Shown piece by piece: positions 6,634-14,855 of a stretch of DNA of 29,431 nucleotides; within the stretch, counting starts at the first letter, position 1, and each line of letters starts with the position of its first letter. The notes beneath the pieces were generated by a model. The model made no database searches. It was given only the letters and a program-made list of their open reading frames with translations, and was not told the origin of the DNA. The stretch comes from Candidatus Kerfeldbacteria bacterium (GTDB taxonomy: Bacteria > Patescibacteriota > Patescibacteriia > SBBC01 > JACPUP01): the NCBI GenBank assembly GCA_016192205.1, contig JACPUP010000069.1, forward strand, positions 1-29,431, in the 5' to 3' direction. The position numbers and the translations under genes are program-made.

Positions 6634-6720
6634 GTAGGCTCGTAGGGCTGTAGGCGGGTAGGTTGGTAGGGAGGTAGATCGAATCGGGACAGGTAACTTC
6701 CACCTACCCGCCTACCAACC
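6634..6720. repeat. GTAGG-rich repeat with 14-bp inverted repeat
   Basis: Several GTAGG units spaced by a few bases run from 6634 to 6675. GTAGGCGGGTAGGT (6650-6663) pairs perfectly with 6702-6715, and GGTTGGTAG (6661-6669) can pair instead with 6712-6720. It lies just after recG and could end its transcript, but it has no T tract. Confidence 0.75.
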
Positions 6721-6745
6721 GATTGGCCTACTTTCCGCCGTCTCC

Positions 6746-6774
6746 TTGACCCCCTTCCCAATCCCCCGTATACT
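6746..6774 (+). promoter_or_regulatory. Strong sigma-70-type promoter
   Basis: TTGACC (6746-6751), a 17-base spacer and TATACT (6769-6774). Predicted start is near 6781. No intact gene with an ATG follows immediately, only the broken reading frame described at 6783-7170. Confidence 0.65.
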
Positions 6775-6782
6775 CACGAATA

Positions 6783-7170
6783 ACGCATTCTGCGGATTCG
6801 CTCATTGACATCCCCAGAATCCATGGCCTTACGGCCACGGCGTCTAACCGCTGGAAGATTCATGCGGTAATTGAGCAATCGGCTGGTTGGACAGAATCGG
6901 CCTCGGTTGCAACTTTTGTCCGTCAGCTTGGTGGTTCAGGGCTCACGCCGAGCTCCTGAAACGCCTCGAGGAACGGCGAAAGTTTCGTCGCACGTCTTCA
7001 GCATGGACGCCGTGGTCTCCAGCTTGGCTCCCGAAGAGCCAAGAGCTGCTGTTGCGCGTTGCACCACACTGCGAGAGCAGCTAGGGTGGCCGCCACCCTG
7101 GGTGGAGGTGGAGAAACGCTCACCCTCTAATCATTCTGTCCATCGGTCGCTCTGTGACCGGTATGATTAG
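6783..7170 (+). pseudogene. Possible decayed coding region with frameshifts
   Basis: A protein-like frame runs from about 6783 to a TGA at 6957 (peptides IHGLTATASNRWKIHAVI and SASVATFVRQLGGSG). Coding-like sequence then appears in a second frame (AHAELLKRLEERRKFRRTS, about 6942-7000). It continues in a third frame to 7170 (AVVSSLAPEEPRAAVARC, then LREQLGWPPPWVEVEKR). Joining them would need two frameshifts. No ATG serves the first frame. A strong promoter lies at 6746-6774. I do not recognise the family, and a non-coding RNA or unrelated short ORFs are alternatives. Confidence 0.35.
7162..7167 (+). promoter_or_regulatory. -10 element of the 7179 gene
   Basis: TATGAT at 7162-7167, followed by a Shine-Dalgarno AGGAGA at 7169-7174 and ATG at 7179. 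The -35 is not clear. The AGGAG probably lies at the very 5' end of the mRNA or the promoter is further upstream. Confidence 0.35.
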
Positions 7171-7178
7171 GAGACGTC

Positions 7179-7511
7179 ATGTGTGATGAGCATGGCCAGG
7201 CACGGTTGAGGCACGTCCTCAGCGAAGTCAAGGTGATTGACCTTCCCGGGAACGATGAGGAGGCGGAAACGGCTGGGAAGAATCTGGACCCGAGGGCCTT
7301 CAACGCCACGTTCGCCGTTCAGGCGATGGGCATGTTCAAGGCCAAGCTGTCGGCGGGAGACGTGTACAAGCGGCGGCTGTGGTATTTCTTGAAAGGAGTG
7401 CACGCCGCCAACAACGGTTTCCCGAACGTCAGCGAGACGGTGCTGAAGAGTCTCAATGAGATCTACAGCACGCTCGGGAGAGAGTACGAGCCTTCGACCG
7501 TGACGGCATAA
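7179..7511 (+). CDS. Hypothetical 110-aa protein
   Basis: Not recognised. The protein is soluble and starts MCDEHGQARLRHVLSEVKVI. A mostly helical central part (FNATFAVQAMGMFKAKLSAG and YKRRLWYFLKGVHAANNGF) is followed by LKSLNEIYSTLGREYEPST. The start is supported by AGGAGA five bases upstream. It has no membrane segment or visible catalytic motif. A clear Rho-independent terminator follows at 7599-7628. It stands between a possibly decayed gene and the convergent radA operon. Confidence 0.65.
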   Translation: MCDEHGQARLRHVLSEVKVIDLPGNDEEAETAGKNLDPRAFNATFAVQAMGMFKAKLSAGDVYKRRLWYFLKGVHAANNGFPNVSETVLKSLNEIYSTLGREYEPSTVTA

Positions 7512-7598
7512 CGTCACACAACCGCAAGGGCATTCCCGGAACGGACGCTGGGGATACAAACAACCGTCTTTCACGACGGGGGGTAGTATTGATCGCCG

Positions 7599-7628
7599 AG
7601 AGGTAGCCACGGACGTGCTACCTCTTTT
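7599..7628 (+). terminator. Rho-independent terminator
   Basis: GAGGTAGC (7600-7607) and GCTACCTC (7617-7624) form a perfect 8-bp stem followed by TTTT (7625-7628). It ends the transcript of the 7179 gene. A smaller stem, CCGTC/GACGG, lies at 7564-7579. Confidence 0.8.
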
Positions 7629-7659
7629 CCATTTCAGGGGTCGGGGGTTGCGAATGACG

Positions 7660-7724
7660 ATTCACGAATCTGGAATCAGAGCAGCGCAACAACGCCTCCG
7701 GGATTCGCGATTCGAGCTTCCGCT
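7660..7724 (+). repeat. Dispersed repeat with GAATCTGGAAT / ATTCGAGCTTCC ends, short copy
   Basis: GAATCTGGAAT (7666-7676) and ATTCGAGCTTCC (7710-7721) bracket a GC-rich centre. The same two motifs in the same order occur on the minus strand at 15642-15552, inside the T4SS operon. The rest of 7629-7781 is the convergent gap between the terminator and radA. It contains only a CCGGCCT/AGGCCGG stem near 7740-7778. Confidence 0.5.
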
Positions 7725-7781
7725 CCACAACCCACCACCCATCCGGCCTCAAGGCCCGACCCGACCTTCAGGCCGGGCAAC

Positions 7782-9152
7782 CTACGACCCGTTTTCTCGT
7801 TCCACCACCCTCCCCAACACCTCGTTGATGGCGTCTTTCACCGTACCGACCCGGAGCACCTGCACCCCTGCCGGCGCCTCCACTTTGCCTTGATTCGATA
7901 ACACCACCTCGGTAAACCCAAGTTGCTTGGCTTCTTTCAAGCGGCGTTCGAGATTCGACACGCTCCGCACCTCGCCGCCCAAGCCCACCTCGCCGATGGC
8001 CACGAGTTTGCCGGGGATGGCCTGGCCCGACACGATGGAAGCAATGGCCAGCGCCGCTGCCAAATCCGCGGCCGGTTCGGTCACGCGGAAGCCACCGACC
8101 ACGTTCACGTACACATCGTGCGTGCCGAGCTTCAGTCCGGCCCGCTTCTGCAACACAGCCAGCAGCAGCTGAAGGCGGTTAATATCGAGCCCGCTGGTCG
8201 TGCGCCGCGGCATACCAAACACGGTGGGATTGACCAGCGCTTGGATTTCAACGAGGAAGGCGCGCGACCCTTCCACCACGCTGGTCACGGCCGAGCCCGG
8301 CCCGGTCTGCCGTTCGGCCAGGAACACCTCGGACGGGTTGGCCACTTCGCGCAGGCCATCGTTGCGCATATCGAACACGCCGACCTCGTTGGTCGAGCCG
8401 AACCGGTTCTTGACCCCGCGCAAGATTCGGAAGGCATGGTACCGATCACCTTCAAGATAGAGCACCACATCCACCAAGTGCTCGAGGGCTTTGGGTCCGG
8501 CCATCGCGCCCTCTTTCGTCACATGCCCGACGAGCACCAGCGCGATGCGGTTGGCCTTGGCCACGTCGAGCAAGCGGACCGTGGCCGTGCGCACCTGGGG
8601 CACGCTGCCGGCTTCAGACGGCACGTCGTCCGTGGCGAGCGTTTGCACGGAATCAATGACGGCCAGCTGGGGTTTGGTCTCCTCGAGCGTGGCGAGCACC
8701 ACGTCGAGGTCTGTTTCGGCCAAGAACGCGAGCTTCTTCTGCTTGACCTGGAGCCGCTTCAAGCGCAGGCCGACCTGTTCGGCTGACTCCTCTCCGGACA
8801 CGTACAAGACGTTCTGGTTCGAGGACAGCTGGGCGGCCAGCTGCAGCGCCAGCGTGGATTTTCCAATGCCCGGGTCGCCCCCGAGCAGGATGAGCGAGCC
8901 GGGGACAATGCCGCCGCCCAAAACGCGGTCCCATTCGAGCATCCCGCTGGGAATGCGGTGGTCAGCTCCCAGCCCGCGGCTGTCAGTATCCAGGGTGACA
9001 ACGCTGCCCGCCTGGGCGCGGCTGATCCGCTTCCGTGGCGCTGCCTCGAACGCGACCGTCCCCCACTGACCACACTCGGTGCACCGGCCCTGCCACTTCG
9101 GGAACTGCGCGCCACAATTGCTGCAGGCGTACACCTGCGTCAGTTTTGCCAT
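7782..9152 (-). CDS. radA: DNA repair protein RadA
   Basis: RadA is a RecA-like, DnaB-type hexameric ATPase that drives branch migration during recombination, and in some naturally competent bacteria it extends incoming DNA. All parts are present in 456 residues. The zinc finger is C10xxC13...C24xxC27, and Walker A is GGDPGIGKST at 91-100. Walker B is LAVIDS, the RadA signature KNRFG lies in GVKNRFGSTNEVG, and a Lon-protease-like C-terminal domain (GGFRVTEPAADLAAALAIAS) follows. The start has a GGAG Shine-Dalgarno. It is the last gene of the T4SS operon, 12 bases after the DsbA-like gene, which is an unusual setting for radA. Confidence 0.97.
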   Translation of the reverse strand: MAKLTQVYACSNCGAQFPKWQGRCTECGQWGTVAFEAAPRKRISRAQAGSVVTLDTDSRGLGADHRIPSGMLEWDRVLGGGIVPGSLILLGGDPGIGKSTLALQLAAQLSSNQNVLYVSGEESAEQVGLRLKRLQVKQKKLAFLAETDLDVVLATLEETKPQLAVIDSVQTLATDDVPSEAGSVPQVRTATVRLLDVAKANRIALVLVGHVTKEGAMAGPKALEHLVDVVLYLEGDRYHAFRILRGVKNRFGSTNEVGVFDMRNDGLREVANPSEVFLAERQTGPGSAVTSVVEGSRAFLVEIQALVNPTVFGMPRRTTSGLDINRLQLLLAVLQKRAGLKLGTHDVYVNVVGGFRVTEPAADLAAALAIASIVSGQAIPGKLVAIGEVGLGGEVRSVSNLERRLKEAKQLGFTEVVLSNQGKVEAPAGVQVLRVGTVKDAINEVLGRVVERENGS

Positions 9153-9164
9153 ACCTTGACTCCG

Positions 9165-9794
9165 CTATTGGGCAGCCACCAGTTCAGCTTGCACGAGCGC
9201 GCGCAAATCGTCAAAGGCGAGGGTCTCGTCGAAGCGCTGGTCGTTCAACCACAGCGTTGGCACCCGCGTGACGCTCAAGAGCTGTCCATCCACCACGGAC
9301 TGCTCAACCGCCGAACGCGTCTGCTCCTCTTCCGTGCATCGGCTGAACGCGGAGAAATCCAGCCCGAGGTCACTCGCGATGACGGGGTAGAGGTCAGGGC
9401 CGAGGTCGGGTTGGCGCTGGAAGAGCGCGTCGTGGTACTCCCAGAACTTCCCTTGCCGAGCTGCGCACCGAGCGGAGAGGGCCGCGGACAGGGCCTGACC
9501 GTGCTCGGGCAGCGGAAAATCTTTCCAGACATGACGAATGTCATTCGGGAACTCATTGAGCAGCCGAGCCAGCGCGCCAGCATTCTCCTTGCAAAACGGG
9601 CAGGCGAAATCGCCGAACTCCACGATGGTGACCGCGGCGCTTCCCAACCCCCGACTCGGGTCGCTTGAGCGGATGGTCGGCCCGGTCAGCGCTTCGTTCG
9701 CTCGGCGGTTTTTGAGCACGCTCACGCCGAACACGACCACGACGAGGGCGGCGAGGATGACGAGGGCCGAGGTAATTTGTCGCGGCGTGGCCAC
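9165..9794 (-). CDS. Membrane-anchored DsbA-like thiol oxidoreductase
   Basis: A 209-residue protein. One N-terminal membrane helix (about residues 9-26) is followed by a thioredoxin-fold DsbA domain. The redox site is CPFC at 65-68 (FGDFACPFCKEN) and the cis-proline loop is RVPTLWLN. The family, which includes BdbD and DsbA, makes disulfide bonds in exported proteins. The inserted helical region (KFWEYHDALFQRQPDLG) is typical of it. The start is a GTG at 9794, two bases after the preceding stop. Its position directly downstream of a Cys-rich pilin fusion and near giant Cys-rich surface proteins suggests it oxidises them. No DsbB or VKOR partner is visible in the window. Confidence 0.92.
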   Translation of the reverse strand: MATPRQITSALVILAALVVVVFGVSVLKNRRANEALTGPTIRSSDPSRGLGSAAVTIVEFGDFACPFCKENAGALARLLNEFPNDIRHVWKDFPLPEHGQALSAALSARCAARQGKFWEYHDALFQRQPDLGPDLYPVIASDLGLDFSAFSRCTEEEQTRSAVEQSVVDGQLLSVTRVPTLWLNDQRFDETLAFDDLRALVQAELVAAQ

Positions 9795-9796
9795 GG

Positions 9797-11044
9797 CTAC
9801 GGCAACCGGATCTCGTGGAGCCGGTTCGTCAACCGATCGCGGAAGTAGAGGAACTGCTCGTCGATCGACACGACCACGTCGGTCGCATCAAAAGTCGCGG
9901 TCCCGGACGCGTCGGTCGGCTGGGCAATGAGCGTCCGGCTGCCGGTGGTGACGTCAATCTTGTAGAAATTGTCCGGGATGCCGCGCGAGAGGTCGCGGAG
10001 CAAGCCGGACCCGGGCTCGAGGAAGGTGGGAACGGCGCAGTAGAGCGCTGACCCGGACGCGAACGCGCACTTGTCCACGAACGTCTCAATGCCGAGATCC
10101 ACCTGGCGCTGGCCAAGCGAATCCGGACGGCCATCCATCACCCACAGGGTCGGGTTGTTCGCGGTCTCGCGGGAGCGCACGGTGTAGAGGATGGCGTTGC
10201 CGTCCGGCGCCCACTCTGCCTCAAACCCGCGGCCCGACACGACCGTGGAGGGGAAATTCTCGCCGCGCTGGCCCAAGAAAATAATCTCCTGTTGGTCGCC
10301 CGTGGCTGATTTGGCGTACGTGGCCACAATCTGCTGGTTCGGTGACCAGAGCGGGGCCACGTACTGGTCCTGATCGCCGAGCGGCTCGATGAACTGGGCA
10401 CTCGTGCCATCGCTGTTCGCAATGGTCAGCCACCGGTCATCCTCATCGCGGCCGAGGAATTTGAACGCGAGCTGGTTCCCGTCTGGCGAGAACGAGAAGC
10501 CGGTGGTTTCCGGCGGGAGGGAGAACTGCTGCTTCTTTCCGAAATCGTAGATGACCTTGGAATCGTCCGGGAACTCCAGAACGGCTTTGGTGGCATCGTC
10601 AGACCAAACGACGTTCTCCACGCCGGGAAACTGCTTGTCCGAGAGTGCATTCTTCCGCGCGCCATCGCGGGAAATCTGGTAGAACCGGCCGTCGAGGGGA
10701 TCGTAGTAGGCCACGTCGGTACCGGTCGTCGGGAGCGTGGGGTCGCCGCTGGCCGCCGCAACAGTCCGGGCCAAGGTCGGCCCGCCGTCCGCCAGCGGAG
10801 AAATGTTCGGCAAGGTCCCATTCACGTTCGCCGGCGTGCCGTTCACGATGATGCGGTTCACATTCTGGTTCAAGAGCAGCCGGTCGGCGATGTCGGGCAG
10901 CACGCGGCCGAAGAACGCCTGGTTCGTGTTCGTCCCCGCGGGCACGGGAACCAGGAAAAACTGCCAGTAGATGAGCAACGAGAACGCCACTACGGCAGCG
11001 ACCAGGCCGAGGACAATGAGGATGCGCTTGAGCAGCGGATTCAT
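9797..11044 (-). CDS. Membrane-anchored beta-propeller (TolB/PD40-like) protein
   Basis: A 415-residue protein. One N-terminal membrane helix (about residues 9-31, RILIVLGLVAAVVAFSLLIY) is followed by a Thr/Asn/Pro-rich linker and an extracellular beta-propeller. Blades show the PD40/WD-type pattern: WSDDATKAVLEF, FSFSPDGNQLAFKF, PLWSPNQQIVATY and AEWAPDGNAILYTV. Such propellers usually bind proteins or glycans. It sits in the T4SS operon between the pilin-like gene (7-base gap) and the DsbA-like gene (2-base gap). A role as an external scaffold or adhesin of the machine is an inference. Confidence 0.85.
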   Translation of the reverse strand: MNPLLKRILIVLGLVAAVVAFSLLIYWQFFLVPVPAGTNTNQAFFGRVLPDIADRLLLNQNVNRIIVNGTPANVNGTLPNISPLADGGPTLARTVAAASGDPTLPTTGTDVAYYDPLDGRFYQISRDGARKNALSDKQFPGVENVVWSDDATKAVLEFPDDSKVIYDFGKKQQFSLPPETTGFSFSPDGNQLAFKFLGRDEDDRWLTIANSDGTSAQFIEPLGDQDQYVAPLWSPNQQIVATYAKSATGDQQEIIFLGQRGENFPSTVVSGRGFEAEWAPDGNAILYTVRSRETANNPTLWVMDGRPDSLGQRQVDLGIETFVDKCAFASGSALYCAVPTFLEPGSGLLRDLSRGIPDNFYKIDVTTGSRTLIAQPTDASGTATFDATDVVVSIDEQFLYFRDRLTNRLHEIRLP

Positions 11045-11051
11045 ACCGTCA

Positions 11052-12260
11052 TTAGTAGATTTCCATTAACATCCAGCACTTCTCATTGCCGGAGCAGGGC
11101 TCGTTCAGGTCCGCACAGCGCTGCGTTTCGAGCTCGACGTAGCCGCGGTTCCACTCACGCGGGCTGGGCGCCGTCGGCTTATTGTCGTCGCAAATGATGT
11201 CCCGATTTCCCGTATCAGGGTTCTTGTTGTACGCGTACGCGCAGCAAATCGCGTCGGCGCCGACCACAGCCCGTGGGGTATCGGAACACCGGTTCCCGAG
11301 CCCCGACCTGTCATCGCTTGACTGACGGGTAACTCCCGGTTCTGATCCGGTCCAGCACGGCGTCACCTGGCTGCCGAACTCATTGCAACCGATCTGCGTC
11401 GTTTGCGACGATTGCGGGCAAGCCAGAATCCGATTGAGCACGCAGACGTCAGATGAGAGATCCCGAAGGTCTTTTCGACAGGCGAGCACGTGGTCGCCAT
11501 CGCGGACTTCTGGATACACACTCTTGATGATCGTATCCGCTCGTTCACATTCGTTGTTGCTCGTGTACTCTTTGCTCGTGCAGTACTCCTTGATCTTGGC
11601 CGGCACGTATTGGTTCTGCTTCTTATTCCAGGCGCAGATGAGGGAGTCTTTCGTGGGGAAACCGTCGCGCAAACCGATGTTGGGGTTCACGTGGCCCCCC
11701 CAGCACGTCTGCTGGTTGTTGGCGGCGTCGGTGTACGTGGCCTGCTTTCCGCATTCCGCGTTTTCTGCGGGCGTTCCTTTCGCCACCACATTGCAAAAAA
11801 TCGATTCGGCCTGGAGCTGTTGTTGGATGGGAACCAACACCGGAATGCGGAATCGGACGAGGTTCGGGTTAATGGAATTGAGGATGAGGTACGAGGTGAG
11901 GGCGAGGACCAAGCCGATGAGCGCGGAGTTGATGGTGTCCTGCGCAGCCTGGATGCGCGACGGGTTGCCGGCCGCAGTAATCCAACGGAACCCGCCGTAG
12001 ATAATCATCGTGATGGCGATGACGCCGACCGCCGAAATGAAGTAAATGTACAGGGCCTGGAAGTACTCGCCGATGGTGTTCTCGGTGATGGGGTGCGCAC
12101 CGGCAAACCCCGGCGTGCCCGGGATGGGGATTTGCGGGGTGAAAATGATGGGGTCAGGCGGTTTGACCTCGGGATTGACCTGCGCGTAGGCCACCAGCGG
12201 CAGGACCATCAGGGCCGCGAGCCCGAGCCCCAACCAGAACGAGGGTTGTCGGCTGCTCAT
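11052..12260 (-). CDS. VirB2-like T4SS pilin domain fused to a Cys-rich extracellular domain
   Basis: A 402-residue protein. A signal peptide (MSSRQPSFWLGLG to AYA, cleavage near 26) is followed by a VirB2/TrbC-like pilin region. This has two membrane helices around a short loop (YIYFISAVGVIAITMIIYGG, RWITAAGNPSRIQAA, ALIGLVLALTSYLIL), the pattern of the T4SS pilin family. Normal VirB2 proteins end there, at about 100-130 residues. Here about 270 further residues with 18 cysteines follow, without a recognisable domain. The ATG at 12260 overlaps the stop of the preceding gene (ATGA) and gives a clean signal peptide, so the longer start is rejected. The fusion may anchor a disulfide-stabilised surface structure at the channel or pilus base. 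Confidence 0.85.
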   Translation of the reverse strand: MSSRQPSFWLGLGLAALMVLPLVAYAQVNPEVKPPDPIIFTPQIPIPGTPGFAGAHPITENTIGEYFQALYIYFISAVGVIAITMIIYGGFRWITAAGNPSRIQAAQDTINSALIGLVLALTSYLILNSINPNLVRFRIPVLVPIQQQLQAESIFCNVVAKGTPAENAECGKQATYTDAANNQQTCWGGHVNPNIGLRDGFPTKDSLICAWNKKQNQYVPAKIKEYCTSKEYTSNNECERADTIIKSVYPEVRDGDHVLACRKDLRDLSSDVCVLNRILACPQSSQTTQIGCNEFGSQVTPCWTGSEPGVTRQSSDDRSGLGNRCSDTPRAVVGADAICCAYAYNKNPDTGNRDIICDDNKPTAPSPREWNRGYVELETQRCADLNEPCSGNEKCWMLMEIY

Positions 12261-12838
12261 GCGCCAGCCTCCCAGGCGAGCGACTGCACCTTCCAATCAT
12301 CACCTTGTTTCACAAGCTCGAGGGTCAAGGTCGGCCGCGTGAGCGTTGGGGCGCCGCGTTCCACCTGCTCCTCGCGCTGGGTTCCCACGCGGATGGTCGC
12401 CGAGGCGCCGGCCGTGTACGCGACGACGTTCGAGCTCAACGCACGCGTGGTGTAGCCGAGCGCCTGGTCTGACGCAGCCAAGCGCGGCTGCTCTTGCCGA
12501 ACGAATTGCTGAATCTGACCGACTGCCGCATCCACGACAAAGGCAGCGAGACTGTCCGGCACCGCGGTAATGGTTGCGCTGGAGTAGCTCCCGTACCGCT
12601 CGGCCACGAGAATGGCCAGGGCGCGGATGGCGTCGCGCTCGGCCTGCTCGACCAGCTCCTCCGGCGAGGGCGGCGGAACCGTCGTGGTGGTCGTGTTCGT
12701 ATTCTCCGCGACCGCGGTGTTCGTGTTCCCGTTCGCGTTGGTCCGGTCAGACGCCCCGCGATTCCGAATGAACACGAGGGCCACGCCGGCGAGCGCGACG
12801 ACCAGGGCGATGACGATGATGGCAAGCACGCGGCGCAT
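12257..12838 (-). CDS. Membrane-anchored protein with possible VirB8/NTF2-like domain
   Basis: A 193-residue protein. One N-terminal membrane helix (VLAIIVIALVVALAGVALVF) is followed by an Asn/Thr-rich low-complexity linker (about 30-60) and a folded domain. The C-terminal strand pattern, ending with GDDWKVQSLAWEAGA, is what NTF2-fold proteins such as VirB8 and TcpC often show. Together with the position between VirB4 and the pilin, this suggests a VirB8-like assembly factor, but sequence similarity is not clear by eye. The stop overlaps the start of the next gene by four bases, indicating translational coupling. Confidence 0.75.
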   Translation of the reverse strand: MRRVLAIIVIALVVALAGVALVFIRNRGASDRTNANGNTNTAVAENTNTTTTTVPPPSPEELVEQAERDAIRALAILVAERYGSYSSATITAVPDSLAAFVVDAAVGQIQQFVRQEQPRLAASDQALGYTTRALSSNVVAYTAGASATIRVGTQREEQVERGAPTLTRPTLTLELVKQGDDWKVQSLAWEAGA

Positions 12839-12849
12839 ACAAAAACAGT

Positions 12850-14853
12850 TTACCCGAGTCCATCGGACGCGTCGATGCGCGTACCCGTTCCCGGTGGCCC
12901 ACCCGCCACGAGCGGCGTCGGCGCTGGCGGCTGCCCGGTCGCTTCGGCCATCGAGCGCTCAAACTCGGCCTTGGAGGCTTCGATTTCCAGGAGCTGACGC
13001 GGGTCCGACGTGATAATCTGGTCCTCGGTGTAGCTGGCCACAATCTTGATGGCCGCGTGTTTGCTGCCGGCAAAGAAGATGCCTTCCCCGACGCCGGATT
13101 CGAGCAGGAGGTACTTCTCGCCCTGGGTGAGCAGGAACGTCTTGGCGACGATGTCGATGCCGGCCGGCGACTGCTTCATGAGCAGCTGCAGAGCCGAGTT
13201 GTTCACGATGGCCTGACCGTAGGGCGAGCGGAGGAAGTCCGAGACGTCCTGGGTGATGGTCGTCACGCCGAGGTAGTACTTCCGGCAGCGCTTGACGAGC
13301 GCGTAGATGAACTTGGCCGAGTCTTCGTTCTGCATGAGCCACCAGGCCTCGTCAATCACCAAGATGCGCTTCTTGAGCGACGAACGGACGATATTCCAGA
13401 TGAACGAGACGATGGTCGAAATGGCGATCGGTCGCAGCTCGTCTTCCAAGTCGCGAACCGAGAAGACGACGAGCTGGTTGTCGATCTCGATGTTCGTCGG
13501 CGAGTTGAACAGGCCGGCGAACGTGCCTTCGGTGTACTTCTTCAAGCGCTGCACGAGCTCGTCCGCGCCCTGCATGCCCGAGAGCACTTCCTCGAAGTCG
13601 CGCATGAGCGGCGGCTCAACGCGCGACAGGTCAGACTCGGGCGTGATGTCCTTTTTGGCGTAGGTTTCGAGCAGCGCCCGGTCAATGATGGAGTCCTCCT
13701 CGTGCGTGAGCTCGCCCAGCATCAGACGAAACAGCGACTTGAGCGTGATGACGGCCGAGCGGATGATGTCGGCGGTCTTTTCGCCCGACCCGCGGATGGG
13801 CCGCGGCAGGTCAAACGGGTTAATCTTCGACTCGGAGTTCAGGGAAATGTTCACATAGGCACCGCCGACCGCGTCAGACAGGTACTTGTACTCCATCTCC
13901 GGGTCAATGATGATGATGTCTGTGCCCATCATGAGCGAGCGGAGTACTTCGAGCTTCACGGCGTAGCTCTTGCCGGCGCCGGACGTGGCGAAGACGTTGA
14001 AGTTCGCGTTCTGGAGGGAGAACCGGTCGAAGATGATGAGCGAGTTGTTGTGCCGGTTGATGCCGTAGAGGATGCCGTCGTCGCTAGTGAGATCGGTCGA
14101 CATGAACGGGAACGAGCTCGCGCACGGGCTCGAGTTCATGTTGAAGGTAATTTGGAGCTGGTCGGTGCCAATGGGAACCGTCGAGTTGAAACCTTGCTCG
14201 CTCTGGAAAATGGTGCGCTTGGAATAGACGAGTCGGGAGCCGAACAGCGACTCGAGTTTGTCCGAGACGTTGTCGAGGTCGTTCTTGGATTCGGCGTAGA
14301 CGGTGACGTACAGGGCGAATTGGAAGAACTTCTCCGTGCCTTGGGTCAAGTCGTCACGCAGCTTCTCGATGTCGCGGAGGGCGGTCTCGCGTACGGGGTC
14401 GCGGGCCGCGCCCTTTTCCGCATCCGAGATAATCTGCGCTTCGAGCGCACCGACCTTGTTCTTCAACTGTTTCAGGATGATTTTCGACGGCACGGGGTAG
14501 AAGAACATGGCCACGTCGAGCGGGATGTTCAGGTTGATGATGGGCGCGAACCAGCCGACCGCGATGTACCGCGGGTAGGTCACGACGAAGTGCGTCCGGA
14601 CGAACTGGGCGCCGAGCTCGACGTGGTCAGACGTCACCTTGAACGCGGCGGGTGCAATCAAATCACGCACCGATACCACGCCAGCGCGATAGACGCGCTC
14701 AGCTTCGATTGCCTGCTTGGACTCCCGCACCCGCTGGCGCTTCAGGGCCTCGCGCTCTTCCGGCTTGAGCTGCTGCTCGCGGAGCTTCTGGAGCTCTTTG
14801 GGTGAGAGCTTCGACAGGTCGATGGCGGGTTTTTCAAGATTAATGTCAGGCAT
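12850..14853 (-). CDS. VirB4-family T4SS ATPase (motor domain)
   Basis: A 667-residue protein, the energising ATPase of type IV secretion. After a helical N-terminal part come the C-terminal half of the VirB4 N-domain (VTVYAESKNDLDNVSDKLES) and the motor domain. This contains the FDRFSLQNANFNVFATSG strand leading into Walker A GAGKS (about 292-296, Lys295), IIIIDPEMEY, INPFDLP, Walker B LVIDEAW (Asp501-Glu502) and the GVTTITQDVSDF sensor region. It is complete except that the first part of VirB4 is a separate upstream gene (14856-15539) two bases away. A GGAG Shine-Dalgarno lies within the end of that gene. Confidence 0.95.
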   Translation of the reverse strand: MPDINLEKPAIDLSKLSPKELQKLREQQLKPEEREALKRQRVRESKQAIEAERVYRAGVVSVRDLIAPAAFKVTSDHVELGAQFVRTHFVVTYPRYIAVGWFAPIINLNIPLDVAMFFYPVPSKIILKQLKNKVGALEAQIISDAEKGAARDPVRETALRDIEKLRDDLTQGTEKFFQFALYVTVYAESKNDLDNVSDKLESLFGSRLVYSKRTIFQSEQGFNSTVPIGTDQLQITFNMNSSPCASSFPFMSTDLTSDDGILYGINRHNNSLIIFDRFSLQNANFNVFATSGAGKSYAVKLEVLRSLMMGTDIIIIDPEMEYKYLSDAVGGAYVNISLNSESKINPFDLPRPIRGSGEKTADIIRSAVITLKSLFRLMLGELTHEEDSIIDRALLETYAKKDITPESDLSRVEPPLMRDFEEVLSGMQGADELVQRLKKYTEGTFAGLFNSPTNIEIDNQLVVFSVRDLEDELRPIAISTIVSFIWNIVRSSLKKRILVIDEAWWLMQNEDSAKFIYALVKRCRKYYLGVTTITQDVSDFLRSPYGQAIVNNSALQLLMKQSPAGIDIVAKTFLLTQGEKYLLLESGVGEGIFFAGSKHAAIKIVASYTEDQIITSDPRQLLEIEASKAEFERSMAEATGQPPAPTPLVAGGPPGTGTRIDASDGLG

Positions 14854-14855
14854 GG

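Noticed and set aside
6781..7170. tmRNA, RNase P or SRP RNA behind the strong promoter
   Set aside because: I looked for the conserved cores and a tRNA-like 3' end, and none is present.
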